Shown: positions 1-10,641 of the stretch, in pieces
Layout: each line of letters begins with the position of its first letter
Numbering within the stretch: the first letter of the stretch is position 1
The notes under the pieces: model-generated
The model's database searches: none
Told to the model about the DNA's origin: nothing
The model's input: the letters and a program-made list of their open reading frames with translations, nothing else
Made by a program: the position numbers and the translations under genes
Virus record (IMG/VR): IMGVR_UViG_3300027709_000056
Coordinates: 1 to 64,000 of that record
DNA: 64,000 nt
Direction: 5' to 3' (one strand)
Source: a virus

Positions 1-3000
1 TCTTTCCGCCATTTTCTGCAAGGTAACCAACGTGTCCATAATATGTAAAGACCGAAACAAGTTCTACTCTACCTAAGTTAGTACACCATATAGAAATACC
101 ATGATTCATAATTTGCGTAAAGTCGTTTGCAACAAAAGAATCATAACCACCTGCGTGTAAATCACCATCAATTTTTAATCCAACACATTTGTCACCAATT
201 GTAGTAACGTTTTGAATGTATGGAGATTTTAAATGAATCCATGCTTCAGAGTCATTTGGTCCCCAACCTGGATCTAGTGATACACAAGCACCTGCTGATG
301 GACGTTTAGTTCCATAAGTGTTTGTAATTCCGTTAGTATCATATGTAAAGTCGCTTACAGTTTTACTTTCTGTTGCAGTAATTGTAACCTTTTGACTTAC
401 TCCGCCACTAATATAAGTGTGTACAAACGCTGACTTGTCCATTCCAAAAGCATAAGTGTTAGCATCAATAACGCGATACACTTTAAATATTCCTGTTGAA
501 TTACTTGGATCTGGATAAACTTTATTTGTTGTTGATCCACCGTAGTTACAAGAAACTGTTATGCTTGAAAGTTTTACAAAGTCACCTTCAGCTAATCCGT
601 GTACTGCTGATGTAACTGTTGAATATCCAGTAGTATTATCGTAAGTAAAGTTAGTAATATCTGTTGAGCCACCTGAATTAGCAACTCCAGTTTTATCAAT
701 TGTTCCACCATTTACATAATTATGAACTATGTCACTTGGTGGTAGGAAGAATGTTAAACTGTTTCCATCTTCTACGCTTGTTACAGGAAAGATTCCTGAG
801 TATGGCATTTGTGGATAAACTTTAGTTCCTGAATCACATGATATTACTATGTCATACAGTTTAATAGCATCAGTGGCACTTAATGTATGAGTAGCACAAG
901 TAATTGTAGCAATTCCTGTACCTTCATTATATACAAAGTTTGAAATTGCATGATTTGTTGATGAACCTACATCAACTACAGTTCCACCACTAACGTAAGT
1001 GTGTGCAATTGAGCTTGTTCCGAGATTAACTGTTATAGTTGTGGCATCTGGAGCCGAAGCAACTATAAACGCTGTAAGAGTACTTGTAACTGGATAAACT
1101 TTAGATCCATAACTACAATTTACATTAAGACTGGCTATTGTAATAAAGTCGCCTTTCTTTCTACCATGCGTATTATCTGTTGTAATTTTAGCTCTAGGAA
1201 AATGTCCGCTTAAACCTCTTAATGTTTGGTTACGTATTCCTGTTGCGTTTTGACAATAATACATATCTTCAGTAATACAACCTAAGTGTGAGTTAGCTGT
1301 CCATCTTGCATATAGATTTGATCTATAGTTTCCGTAGTTTTCTAAGTCATACATAAGTGCATCAAGATTATGTTTCATATCATTTAAACATTGTTCTTCG
1401 CCTGCTGTATTAATAGTTGCTGAATAATCTAAAGTATGATTTGCTTTTAAGTATTCAACAACTTCTTCAGCAATATAATCTAAGTTTTCAAGTATTCTTA
1501 ATCTTGCATCAACATAACCTTGAGTTGTATCTCTACCACTCTTACCTGTTGTTTCTGGAGCAACCCCAATTCCAAATACTTTCCAATTAATTGTATCGTA
1601 CATATTTTGGAGTAATGCTTGAGCTTGTGTTCCTGCCGCCGCTGAACCTACTGGTAATGCTGTGTCTTGTGTTTTAGTATTACCTGCGGCAATAGTTGCA
1701 ACATCCATTGTAAAGTTTGCGCCGCCACCGCCACCTAAGTTAGCATCTGTGATTGTAATTGTGTCGTTAACTAAATTACCTGATCCACCTGTAGCAACTG
1801 TAACACTTGTAACAGCACCACCGGCACCAACTACAATATTAAATGTTCCTACTGTACCTGATCCACCTGATGTTCCTGTTACACCTGTGTATGTTCCTAA
1901 TGTTCTACTAGCATCTGCACCACTAAAGGTATCCATTGTCATATGGGCACCTGCTGGTGTTTTTGTAATTGAAGTATTAAGAATAATATTATCAATGATA
2001 GTTTTAATATGAGCTATACCATACATTGATAATTTTATGTGTGTCGGAGTAGTTATCGCATCAACTGCCTTTAAAGCATTAATTTCTGTCGAACGTAATT
2101 CATCACCAATAACTGCACAACCTTCTGGAACAATCATTGGTAAAACTTCTTTGTATATTCCTGTTTTTACAAACAGCGTATCATAGGCGTGTTGTGCCGC
2201 AGGAACATTTACAGTTGATCCTGCCGTAATTGCGTCAGTAATTATTTTTGCTAGTGCTTGAACTCTTGCATAATATCCTGCTTCAGTATTTTGTGTTCCA
2301 TCAATTTTTTGTATAACTTGTAATCCACCTGCAATACCATTTGTTGTTTGATAATTTATTGCCGGAGCCAAGTTTCTAAGAGTGGTATCAATTATTGATA
2401 CCATGTAATTAATTACATCAACTGTTTGTGTTGTTTGTCCTGTAATATAACTTGTACCTGCACTTGAAAAGAATGATTTAGCACTTTCTACAGTACGAAC
2501 ATTACCACCATGTGTAAGATCCCAAATAAATGCATCAATAATTTGTCCCATGTCACGTCTACATTTTGCCGCGTCATGTGTATAACCTGTACTAAAAGGT
2601 GCTGAGTTGTTTGCTATTTTCCAAGCAACATATTGTATACCAGCTTCTTCACTAATAAATGCTTTATTGCGTTTTAATAAACTTGTACCTTCTGGATTTC
2701 TTGGACCTTTTCTAATTTCGTTTAAACCATATCTAACTGAATGCCAAGGTTTATCTAGTGTTGTACCGCTTAATGGTGCTGGACCTTCTTCGCCACCTGG
2801 AGCAACATAATAAACATGATCAACTGCACCAAAGTATGCCCATTCCGGAGCATCACCTGCCGCATTAACTTTTAATACTTGTCCTGGAGTACCAATTGGT
2901 AATCTTACAGGACCTGATCCACCGTAGTAAACTAAATCACCAGCAGTAGTTAAGTTTCCTGATTCAACACCACCTGATAATAATTTCCAGTTAGTGCCTG

Positions 3001-4564
3001 ATACATCTTGATCTGGTCTATTTTGTAAAGTAACTTGATCAGCTGTATGCTCTAATATACATAGATATGAGTTAGTTCCTGCAATACCTCTTACAGCATC
3101 ACCTTTATCATAGTCTGTTCCATTAGCCCAAGCATCGCGCCAATTAATTCCTTCGTTAAGTTGTTCCCAGTAAGTTAAGTTAGGTGGTCTGTTACCTGTT
3201 GTATTTGCTTTAGCAAGATACGTAAAGCCACCAAGTCTAATAACGTCACCAACTTTATAAGCTGTAGCGTTATTATAGTCGCCTTGTAAACTAAATCCTG
3301 TTGTAAATAAATCCCAGTCACTTGCATTACCAAACGGAACTACGTTACTATTATTTGTTTTTGAAATGTAAGAGTAACCACCGTAGGTTACAAAGTCGCC
3401 TGGTTGATAATTTGTTGCTGAAGACCAACTGTCTTCGAATTCTAAACCTGGAACAAATGTATACCATTGTGTAACTGCTTGAACTGTTGCGGCATTAAAT
3501 GTTAATGTTGCACCCGATCCACCAATTTGTGTATTAGGAATCGAAATTACATCAGTTGCTGAGTGTCCAGTACCGCCATGAACTATTGTAACTGTACAAG
3601 CGCCTACAGAGTCAACAGCAACATTAAATCTTGTTGTTGCCATGTCACCTGAACCAGCTGATGTTCCTGTTACATCATTATAAGTTCCTTCTATTCTTAA
3701 TACGTCTGCTACACTAATTGTATCAACAGTTGTTATACTACCAGTTGCTGTTATATCAGCGGCCAAGTTCGTTGTTGATGTGTGCCAATCATTACAAATC
3801 CAAAGACTGCCACCATACTTAACAACATCATTAACTTTATATCTTGTTGTTCCTGCGTGAACTGATTTATATTCTATACCTTTATGTAAGTAATCCCATT
3901 TAGTTTGGTCTGCTTCTAAACCTTCTGCTAGTGTTGCCCCGGAAATGTGATGTTCATTACAAATATAAAGCTGTCCGCCGTATTTTACTTCATCGTATTT
4001 TTTATATTTTGTATTAATTGCCCAGTCAGTTTTCCATTCTTGACCTTTTGCAAAAATATCCCATTTGTCAATGTCAGCATCTAAACCGTCTATATCTGTA
4101 GTGTTTGTTGATGCTGATGTATGTGGTGCTGTACATAAGTAAAGTCCGCCACCATACTTAACAATGTCGTTAATTTTATAAACAGTATTAAGTGTCCATA
4201 AATTTTTCCAGTCAAAGCCTTCAGCAAAAAGATCCCATTTTGCTTGATCTGTTTCTAATTTTCCTGCTGGTGTTTCTGATGTATGTCCTGTGTTACAAAT
4301 ATAAAGATATCCGCCGTATTTTACAATGTCATTAACTTTGTAAACTTGGCCTGATACCCAATCATTTTGCCATTCAGTACCATCTGAAAATTTCTGCCAT
4401 TTAGTTGATGCGTCTGTATAAAATTGAGCTGAAGATGTGTGCCCTGATATACAAATATATGTACGTCCACCGCTACGAACGATGTCGTCTTTATAGTAAA
4501 CAGTACCTGTAACCCAAGCACCCTTCCATACAAATCTTATTCTACCTAGTTTAAATTCAGCCAT
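1..4564 (-). CDS. Large tail-fibre/virion surface protein, partial (C-terminus beyond left edge)
   Basis: Reading the minus strand from an ATG at 4564 gives an open frame of 1521 codons that continues past base 1; I translated it by eye and met no stop. It starts MAEFKLGRIRFVWKGAW. The first ~480 residues hold eight copies of a ~40-residue module of the form W...Y..GD.V.YGG..Y.C...HTS, resembling small aromatic carbohydrate-binding modules. A beta-helix-like region follows. The end visible in the window (GTKRPSAGACVSLDPGWGP... VSVFTYYGHVGYL) aligns closely with the middle of the downstream 1766-residue protein, so the two are paralogues. An AGGAAG ribosome site precedes the ATG and a late promoter box lies 27 bases upstream. 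Role inferred: adhesin or fibre that contacts host surface glycans. Virion location is family-level inference. Confidence 0.8.
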   Translation of the reverse strand, partial: MAEFKLGRIRFVWKGAWVTGTVYYKDDIVRSGGRTYICISGHTSSAQFYTDASTKWQKFSDGTEWQNDWVSGQVYKVNDIVKYGGYLYICNTGHTSETPAGKLETDQAKWDLFAEGFDWKNLWTLNTVYKINDIVKYGGGLYLCTAPHTSASTNTTDIDGLDADIDKWDIFAKGQEWKTDWAINTKYKKYDEVKYGGQLYICNEHHISGATLAEGLEADQTKWDYLHKGIEYKSVHAGTTRYKVNDVVKYGGSLWICNDWHTSTTNLAADITATGSITTVDTISVADVLRIEGTYNDVTGTSAGSGDMATTRFNVAVDSVGACTVTIVHGGTGHSATDVISIPNTQIGGSGATLTFNAATVQAVTQWYTFVPGLEFEDSWSSATNYQPGDFVTYGGYSYISKTNNSNVVPFGNASDWDLFTTGFSLQGDYNNATAYKVGDVIRLGGFTYLAKANTTGNRPPNLTYWEQLNEGINWRDAWANGTDYDKGDAVRGIAGTNSYLCILEHTADQVTLQNRPDQDVSGTNWKLLSGGVESGNLTTAGDLVYYGGSGPVRLPIGTPGQVLKVNAAGDAPEWAYFGAVDHVYYVAPGGEEGPAPLSGTTLDKPWHSVRYGLNEIRKGPRNPEGTSLLKRNKAFISEEAGIQYVAWKIANNSAPFSTGYTHDAAKCRRDMGQIIDAFIWDLTHGGNVRTVESAKSFFSSAGTSYITGQTTQTVDVINYMVSIIDTTLRNLAPAINYQTTNGIAGGLQVIQKIDGTQNTEAGYYARVQALAKIITDAITAGSTVNVPAAQHAYDTLFVKTGIYKEVLPMIVPEGCAVIGDELRSTEINALKAVDAITTPTHIKLSMYGIAHIKTIIDNIILNTSITKTPAGAHMTMDTFSGADASRTLGTYTGVTGTSGGSGTVGTFNIVVGAGGAVTSVTVATGGSGNLVNDTITITDANLGGGGGANFTMDVATIAAGNTKTQDTALPVGSAAAGTQAQALLQNMYDTINWKVFGIGVAPETTGKSGRDTTQGYVDARLRILENLDYIAEEVVEYLKANHTLDYSATINTAGEEQCLNDMKHNLDALMYDLENYGNYRSNLYARWTANSHLGCITEDMYYCQNATGIRNQTLRGLSGHFPRAKITTDNTHGRKKGDFITIASLNVNCSYGSKVYPVTSTLTAFIVASAPDATTITVNLGTSSIAHTYVSGGTVVDVGSSTNHAISNFVYNEGTGIATITCATHTLSATDAIKLYDIVISCDSGTKVYPQMPYSGIFPVTSVEDGNSLTFFLPPSDIVHNYVNGGTIDKTGVANSGGSTDITNFTYDNTTGYSTVTSAVHGLAEGDFVKLSSITVSCNYGGSTTNKVYPDPSNSTGIFKVYRVIDANTYAFGMDKSAFVHTYISGGVSQKVTITATESKTVSDFTYDTNGITNTYGTKRPSAGACVSLDPGWGPNDSEAWIHLKSPYIQNVTTIGDKCVGLKIDGDLHAGGYDSFVANDFTQIMNHGISIWCTNLGRVELVSVFTYYGHVGYLAENGGK

Positions 4565-4591
4565 TTGTTCTTCCTAAATGCATATTGTTAG

Positions 4592-4599
4592 TATTTATC
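4592..4599 (-). promoter_or_regulatory. T4-type late promoter (GATAAATA)
   Basis: Minus-strand octamer GATAAATA followed by C, one base away from the T4 late consensus TATAAATA, 27 bases upstream of the ATG at 4564. Expected start of RNA is about 6 bases downstream of the box, leaving a short leader with AGGAAG. Confidence 0.75.
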
Positions 4600-4612
4600 A
4601 TTGGTTTCATAT

Positions 4613-7600
4613 TTAATTTCCAATACCCTCGTTAGCAATCGCATCGTAATATCCTTCGGGGTCTTCATATAGTTCTTGGTTAGCTAACATACCTGCTGAT
4701 ATACCATTAGCAAAAAATGCCTGTGCTAATGGAACTCCGCTTATGCCACCTGTAAATTTCATAAGTACTGGAATATCAATAGCTAATCCAGCCGTATTCC
4801 CAATTTGATTTAGATTATGCAATTTAATAGTACCTGCTAAAACGGCGTTAGCGGCTACATTTGAACCACCTCCGCTAATTCTACTTGTTATGTAAGATGC
4901 AACTGCTCTTTGTGTTGGTACAATGTTATTTGAATTTGCAACAAATGTTATTTCTTTTGAAAATTCTCTAATAACTGCTTGTGTACCACCTACAATAATA
5001 GCACCTAAACGTAATTCTGATAATCCTTGTAAGTCAAACTGTGAAGCATTAATTGTTACAATACCCGTGCTTTGTTCAACTTTAAATAGTTCACCAACTC
5101 TAAAGTTACCGTCTTGGTCAGTTGATGTATAAAATACCCGTCCTCCACTAAATTCCATAGTTTCATTTTGCTGTTCTGGTGGGTAAACTGATGAATATCC
5201 TTCTTTATATAAATCAGGATAATTTGAAGTAGTAGTTGTACCAGTACCAACATCTAAGAAATCGTGTCCAGTTAATCTAACCTGACTATAATTTTGTCTA
5301 ATAATCATATCTTCTTCATTTACTGGTGATTCTTGAATTCCCATAGTTGGTGCAAGAGAAATTTTTGCAACAATATTTGGTGCAACTCCACTTAATGTTT
5401 CTACAGAACCAACTTTATAAATTACATCATTAATACTTGCAAATGTTAAGTTGTCACCTGGTCCTGGTAATAAAGTTAAATCTTTAACAATAAAATGTAA
5501 ACCAGTTTGGAACTGATCAGCAAAGCCGTCTCCAGTAATTGTAACAGCATTAAATTTCGTATAACCACCACCTCTATTTTTAAAGGAAGGTTGTGCTAGA
5601 CATCCGTTATTAACTCTTACATCTATTGTTACGTCTTCTGTTTTTTGTGTATCATAAACATATACAGTTGGAGGTGTATCTTTAATATATCCACTGCCGG
5701 GTTCTGTTATTAAGAATTTGTCAATTCTACCTGTATCAATATTTGCTCTCATTTTTGCTACAGCACCAAATCTTATATTCTGATAGTTTGGTCCTGCTGA
5801 AGTACTAACTAATCCCCAGCCTGGGCCAGACTCTGTTGTATAACCTCTAACGTTTGTATGATATGTATCACTTGGTAAATCAGTTTGCTCTTCCCATACA
5901 TGACCACCTTCACCAGTTACTATATCTCCGCCATCTCTCACAGCAAGAAATACTCCGTCTTGGTAATCAATATACCACGCTGTAGTAGTTAATGAAGTTG
6001 ATGGAGTTTCTGATTCATACCATACTGAACTAGTTGCGCCAGTTGAAAAATCTGTAAAGCTAAAGAAGAACGTTGATGATAATCCAAACGTTGCACTTGT
6101 AGTTGATGTTCCATCACTAATCATTGTAGTTGAAGGATCTAAATCTCCACCTACTGAAAATGTTCCATTTGGCATACAAGCGGCTACAAATTTATTGTTA
6201 CCCCAAGTAAACCCTGTAACGTCATACGTTGATGGACAAACATTATTTCCTGCTACCCAAGTTGCTCCGTTATCAACACTTTGCATACAAGTACCATTAG
6301 CTCTAACTATCATCCACTTACCATTACCGTAAGCAATCCATTTAAATCCTACAGCACCGCCAGTAGCTATACCTGTCCAAGTTGTTCCATCTGTTGTAGT
6401 TTTTTGTACTGTTGCAGAATCATCTGCAATTGCAATCACTGTATGACTTGTAGAATTGTGTGGTCCTTCACAAATATCAATATAGTTTGCTGATGTTATA
6501 GTATATGGTGCTGATGCCCATGCTGTTCCTGCCGTTGACAAGTTTACTTTTGCACCATTACCTAAAGAGATATAATATTTTAATTTACCTTTACATTTTA
6601 ATACACAATTTGGAGTAATCCAACTACCATCAGTTGTCGCTGTACTCCAACTAGAACCTGTTAAGTTTGAATAAACTGCATTTTCACTAGTACTAGGAAA
6701 CGCTACTAAAGTACTTCCGTGTCCAGATGTACATTTAAACGTTGGTGCAGTTAGTCCAGTATTAAGTTCAGTAACTGAATACCCAGGACTAGCAACTTTA
6801 ACTCTTGGTTCAATTCTATAAGTTGTTGTTCCGTCTAATACAGTTGCTATTGTCCAACCTGGAACAATATGATCCCAACCACGTTTTCCATCACTTTCTC
6901 TAATTACGTTAATAAGTTTTGTTCCAGGATAATACTCATCTACAATAGCGTATTGTCCTCTACCTTTACCTTGTTCTAAATAAATTCTTTGTCCTTCAGT
7001 TACAGTTGCAACTCTAAACGTTACATTAGGTACGCCGCCAACATTACCAAGGTTAACATTAGAAACTGTAATTGTATCTCCAACTCTGTGACTGTGACTT
7101 CCGTCTAATGGTGTAATTGAACTTATTCCACCACCACCATCAACAACAATTTGAAATGCTTGTTGTGGAATATATCCACGACCGTTTGTGGTTGCTGGAA
7201 CAATATTATATGTTCCTTCTGGTCTACTTGGATCAGCCGCCGAAATAGTATCAAATGTTAAGAAAGCTCTTCCGGCATATTCTGCCGCAGTATTAATATC
7301 TGATTGAGCAATAGTAATTGAAATAGTTGTACCACTTTGTGCAGAATTTCTTATTCCACTTGTATGTCCTCTACCACCAGGTAAACTTGAATCACCTGGA
7401 TCTAATAATCTAATTTCACTAATACTACCATTTCTTACATCGGTATATGTGTTATCAACAGCAACATCTAATCCTGAGCCAGTTATATTGTGTTGTGCAT
7501 TAATATAATCTTGTCCTGTATGTGTATATCCTATAGCAAAAATATTATCTGCATTATTGTAAACTTCAGGAGCAGTTGCTTGATAATATTGATTGTGTGC

Positions 7601-9913
7601 TTTTGAAGTTATAGGTGTTTCAGTTGCAAGTACTCCAATAGCTACTGCTCCATATTTTCCGTATGAACAGTTTCCATTAGTACCTCTAATTTTTCCACCA
7701 TCCGTACATAAGTAACCTATGTGGCAATAATATGTAAAGACTGAAACAAGCTCTGCTCTAGCATCTGCTGAAAGCCATACACTAATACCATCATCAAGAA
7801 AGTTTGTCATATCGTTAGCAAGAACTGTTTTCATTCCGCCGTTATGTAATGAACCATCTAGTCTTAATCCAGTAACTCCAGCACCAAATGAACTTATATT
7901 TTTTACATAAGGTGATCGTTCTTTAATCCATACTGTTTCATCAGTCGGCCCTGCACCAGGATCAAATGCTATGTATGATCCGCCTTGTGGTCTTTGCGTT
8001 CCATAAACATCATTTGCGGTTAACGTTCCAGTTTTACCTTGCATTGTTAAACCTCTAATACCTGTTGCATCTCTAAGCCAAAACATATCAGAACCTTCAT
8101 AACCTGCCGCTGGTCTAACTTGTACAGAACGTCTACCATCACCATGAAGTGTTATACCTTTTGGAACTTGAATAGGTAGAATTTCGTCGTATTGTCCTGT
8201 AGAAATATAAATTGTACCTGGTGCTCTGTTTGGCTCGTCAGCAAAAATAAATTGACAAGCATACTTAATTGTTTTAAATGGAGCACTAAGACTTAATCCA
8301 CTTCCTACACTATCTTTGCCTGATGTGGAAACGTAATATGTTTTTCCTACTTCACCAAACATTTCCCAACTAGCTTCATTAACACCACCAACATCAACAG
8401 TTTTTAATGTTGCTCCTGGAGTACTAATTGGTAGTCTAACTGTATCTGTACCATCATGAGTTCTTAAGTCACCTTTATATTGTAGAACGTTAGTATCAAA
8501 TCCTGCAATATGTTTTTCCCAATAACTATTTGTTACATCTAAGTCAGGTGTAACAAGTGTTGAATCATCACTTTCGTGTCTTTGTTTACAAACCCATGCA
8601 GTACTTTTATGTACAACAATATCACCTAAACAATAAACTGTTCCTGTTGTTCCGATCCATTCACCTCTATAAGAATCTCCAGTTAATACTAATTGCCAAT
8701 ACATTATTACGCTATTCGGATCAGTACTTTCTCCTGGATCATAATAAGAACGATGTTCTGGATCTAATGAATCAGGTTCTATTCCAGTATTATCTCTAAC
8801 TGCAATATAAATCCAACCACGCCGTCTAACAATATCACCTGTTCTATAGGCAAGAGTGATATCCCACTCTGTCTTCATATTCCAACCGGTAGTTAATAAT
8901 TCCCAATCGTATAATCCTTGTAAACTTTCTCCGTCATAAAACACACCTGTAACACTTGGAGGTGAACTACTATTAATTTTCATTGCGGTATAAGTATATC
9001 CGCCGTAGCTAACTATATCACCTGGTTGGTATGTAACAGTACTATCCCATAATGCTTCGTAGCCTAATCCAGGCATCCATATATCAAAATTTGCTTCAAG
9101 AAATGCATTTGTCGATGTGTGTTCGCCTTTACAACGCCATAGTGTTGGACCATATTTTACAATATCTCCTACTTTATAACGTGTACCACTTGAATCGTCG
9201 GAGCTCTGCCATGTTCCTTTGTAGTCAACACCATCAATTACTTTTTCCCACTTTGCTTGATCTTCTTCTAAACCTAAAATGTATGTTCCTGCAGACGAGT
9301 GTCCTATTACACAACGATAAACAATACCACCGTAACGAATAACATCGTCTTTTCTATATCTTGTAGAAATTGTCCAATCTTTTTCCCAAGCGTCTCCACG
9401 CCATTTAATTTTCCATTTTGTTTGATCTGTTTCTAAACCACCGAGTGTAGTTGAAGAAGTATGTTCTTCTATACATTGATAAACATAACCACCATAACGA
9501 ATAACATCATCAATTGTATAACTTGTTAATGGTTGCCATTCGTTACGCCAGTTTGGTGTTTTATAATATGCAATAAGTTTAGCTTCGTCACCACTAATAC
9601 TAGTTGCGCCTGAAACGTGTTCAGTTAAAACTCTATAAATTACTGATCCATACTTTAATAAATCATTTCTTACATATCTTGTACTTGCTAACCAATCACC
9701 ACGCCATGTATAACCTTCGGTGTGTAGTAACCATCTAGCTTTTGGAGAATAAGTTAAATCTGTTGTAAAATCTGCGGAGTCGGAAGTATGACCGATCATA
9801 CAAAGATAAGTATTACCGCCTACACGAATTACATCATCCTTGACATAAACCGTAGAGCCAGTCCAATAGTCTCTCCATGTATATCTTATTCTTGCAATAT
9901 TAAATTCAGCCAT
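4613..9913 (-). CDS. Giant tail-fibre/adhesin protein, 1766 aa
   Basis: Multi-domain virion protein. Residues 1 to ~470 hold eight W...Y..GD.VRYGG..Y.C..HTS modules, like carbohydrate-binding CBM5/12-type motifs. Residues ~530-800 resemble a right-handed beta-helix (YYVSTSGKDSVGSG start, APFKTIKYACQFI). Residues ~1130-1330 contain BNR/photosystem-stability-like blades (TTTDGTTWTG, SVDNGATWVAG). A GSGY...PPTVYVYD repeat occurs near 1430. The C-terminal ~250 residues (DGNFRVGELFKVEQSTG, then LSELRLGAIIVGG) match the C-terminal domain typical of fibre proteins in marine T4-like phages. It is co-directional with the next gene upstream (9915-10307), one base apart, so it belongs to that transcription unit. 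Probable function is host-surface recognition; specific receptor unknown. Confidence 0.85.
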   Translation of the reverse strand: MAEFNIARIRYTWRDYWTGSTVYVKDDVIRVGGNTYLCMIGHTSDSADFTTDLTYSPKARWLLHTEGYTWRGDWLASTRYVRNDLLKYGSVIYRVLTEHVSGATSISGDEAKLIAYYKTPNWRNEWQPLTSYTIDDVIRYGGYVYQCIEEHTSSTTLGGLETDQTKWKIKWRGDAWEKDWTISTRYRKDDVIRYGGIVYRCVIGHSSAGTYILGLEEDQAKWEKVIDGVDYKGTWQSSDDSSGTRYKVGDIVKYGPTLWRCKGEHTSTNAFLEANFDIWMPGLGYEALWDSTVTYQPGDIVSYGGYTYTAMKINSSSPPSVTGVFYDGESLQGLYDWELLTTGWNMKTEWDITLAYRTGDIVRRRGWIYIAVRDNTGIEPDSLDPEHRSYYDPGESTDPNSVIMYWQLVLTGDSYRGEWIGTTGTVYCLGDIVVHKSTAWVCKQRHESDDSTLVTPDLDVTNSYWEKHIAGFDTNVLQYKGDLRTHDGTDTVRLPISTPGATLKTVDVGGVNEASWEMFGEVGKTYYVSTSGKDSVGSGLSLSAPFKTIKYACQFIFADEPNRAPGTIYISTGQYDEILPIQVPKGITLHGDGRRSVQVRPAAGYEGSDMFWLRDATGIRGLTMQGKTGTLTANDVYGTQRPQGGSYIAFDPGAGPTDETVWIKERSPYVKNISSFGAGVTGLRLDGSLHNGGMKTVLANDMTNFLDDGISVWLSADARAELVSVFTYYCHIGYLCTDGGKIRGTNGNCSYGKYGAVAIGVLATETPITSKAHNQYYQATAPEVYNNADNIFAIGYTHTGQDYINAQHNITGSGLDVAVDNTYTDVRNGSISEIRLLDPGDSSLPGGRGHTSGIRNSAQSGTTISITIAQSDINTAAEYAGRAFLTFDTISAADPSRPEGTYNIVPATTNGRGYIPQQAFQIVVDGGGGISSITPLDGSHSHRVGDTITVSNVNLGNVGGVPNVTFRVATVTEGQRIYLEQGKGRGQYAIVDEYYPGTKLINVIRESDGKRGWDHIVPGWTIATVLDGTTTYRIEPRVKVASPGYSVTELNTGLTAPTFKCTSGHGSTLVAFPSTSENAVYSNLTGSSWSTATTDGSWITPNCVLKCKGKLKYYISLGNGAKVNLSTAGTAWASAPYTITSANYIDICEGPHNSTSHTVIAIADDSATVQKTTTDGTTWTGIATGGAVGFKWIAYGNGKWMIVRANGTCMQSVDNGATWVAGNNVCPSTYDVTGFTWGNNKFVAACMPNGTFSVGGDLDPSTTMISDGTSTTSATFGLSSTFFFSFTDFSTGATSSVWYESETPSTSLTTTAWYIDYQDGVFLAVRDGGDIVTGEGGHVWEEQTDLPSDTYHTNVRGYTTESGPGWGLVSTSAGPNYQNIRFGAVAKMRANIDTGRIDKFLITEPGSGYIKDTPPTVYVYDTQKTEDVTIDVRVNNGCLAQPSFKNRGGGYTKFNAVTITGDGFADQFQTGLHFIVKDLTLLPGPGDNLTFASINDVIYKVGSVETLSGVAPNIVAKISLAPTMGIQESPVNEEDMIIRQNYSQVRLTGHDFLDVGTGTTTTSNYPDLYKEGYSSVYPPEQQNETMEFSGGRVFYTSTDQDGNFRVGELFKVEQSTGIVTINASQFDLQGLSELRLGAIIVGGTQAVIREFSKEITFVANSNNIVPTQRAVASYITSRISGGGSNVAANAVLAGTIKLHNLNQIGNTAGLAIDIPVLMKFTGGISGVPLAQAFFANGISAGMLANQELYEDPEGYYDAIANEGIGN

Positions 9914-9914
9914 C

Positions 9915-10307
9915 TTAGTATCCTGTTATAAACTCTTCGCCCTTAAATTCATCTGAAGTTCCTGTTGCATAAGTGTATGGTGTATTAATTCTTAAAACAA
10001 ATTCACCTTCAGCATTTACAAAATAGTAAATATTTTTATCATCCCAACGCATTTGTTCAAAGTTTAAATTTTCATAAACTAAAACATGGTTTGGATTTCG
10101 TCCCTCAAAGAAGTCAGCACCATCTTGGAAATCAGGAAAGTTATCGCTGGTTCCGCCTGGTTTATTAACTTGTATATTGTCTGTTGGAGATGCTACATCA
10201 ATTTTAGATATAAACAATTGTCCATCATCATCTCTACGCATAGCATAAAAATAACGTTCACCTGTTTGTCTTGATAAAGGTTCTGAACCTACGTAACTAA
10301 AACTCAT
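9915..10307 (-). CDS. Conserved small structural protein, 130 aa
   Basis: Starts MSFSYVGSEPLSRQTGERYF and reads as a compact soluble protein rich in aromatic and acidic residues, with no signal peptide or membrane segment. It overlaps the upstream gene by one base (ends ATAATG style), indicating translational coupling, and stops one base before the 1766-aa fibre gene. I recognise the sequence type from fibre clusters of marine T4-like phages but know of no assigned function; an accessory fibre or adaptor role is inferred only from position. Confidence 0.75.
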   Translation of the reverse strand: MSFSYVGSEPLSRQTGERYFYAMRRDDDGQLFISKIDVASPTDNIQVNKPGGTSDNFPDFQDGADFFEGRNPNHVLVYENLNFEQMRWDDKNIYYFVNAEGEFVLRINTPYTYATGTSDEFKGEEFITGY

Positions 10308-10636
10308 TATACAATCTCCACAAAACTAAAGATAACGTCAACTGCGTCATCTTGGTCTGCCTGAACATATAAAATATTATCTCCCGGCATAATTAATTTT
10401 TCACCGCCATTAATTGCTCGCAAACTTGCATTCGGGGCAATCATAACATCTTTAACATAATATCCTGTAACACTAGTATCATCTTTAATTGTAATACTAA
10501 CTCGTGTATTTCCATCTAATAGATTAGCAATACTTAAACCAATTCCTGTACATTTAGACGCAGTCGGTACATTGAAAATTTCAACCGGTTGCGTTCCTAC
10601 GTTTTTTACTACTTTATTTTTAAAAAATGTTGCCAT
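10307..10636 (-). CDS. Small beta-rich virion protein, 109 aa (paralogue of 14456-14788)
   Basis: MATFFKNKVVKNVGTQPVEIFNVP start. The pattern of short beta-strands, central SITIKDDTSVTGYYVKDVMI and the segment GEKLIMPGDNILYVQADQDD correspond to KVVAVSNSPHNLALTLSYLDV and GGETFTFDSEKIILEAGDKV in the 110-aa protein at 14456-14788, so I treat them as paralogues. It lies 5 bases after the 492-aa fibre gene and overlaps the next gene by one base. Likely a small virion surface or fibre-attachment protein; function not established. Confidence 0.75.
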   Translation of the reverse strand: MATFFKNKVVKNVGTQPVEIFNVPTASKCTGIGLSIANLLDGNTRVSITIKDDTSVTGYYVKDVMIAPNASLRAINGGEKLIMPGDNILYVQADQDDAVDVIFSFVEIV

Positions 10637-10641
10637 CTATA

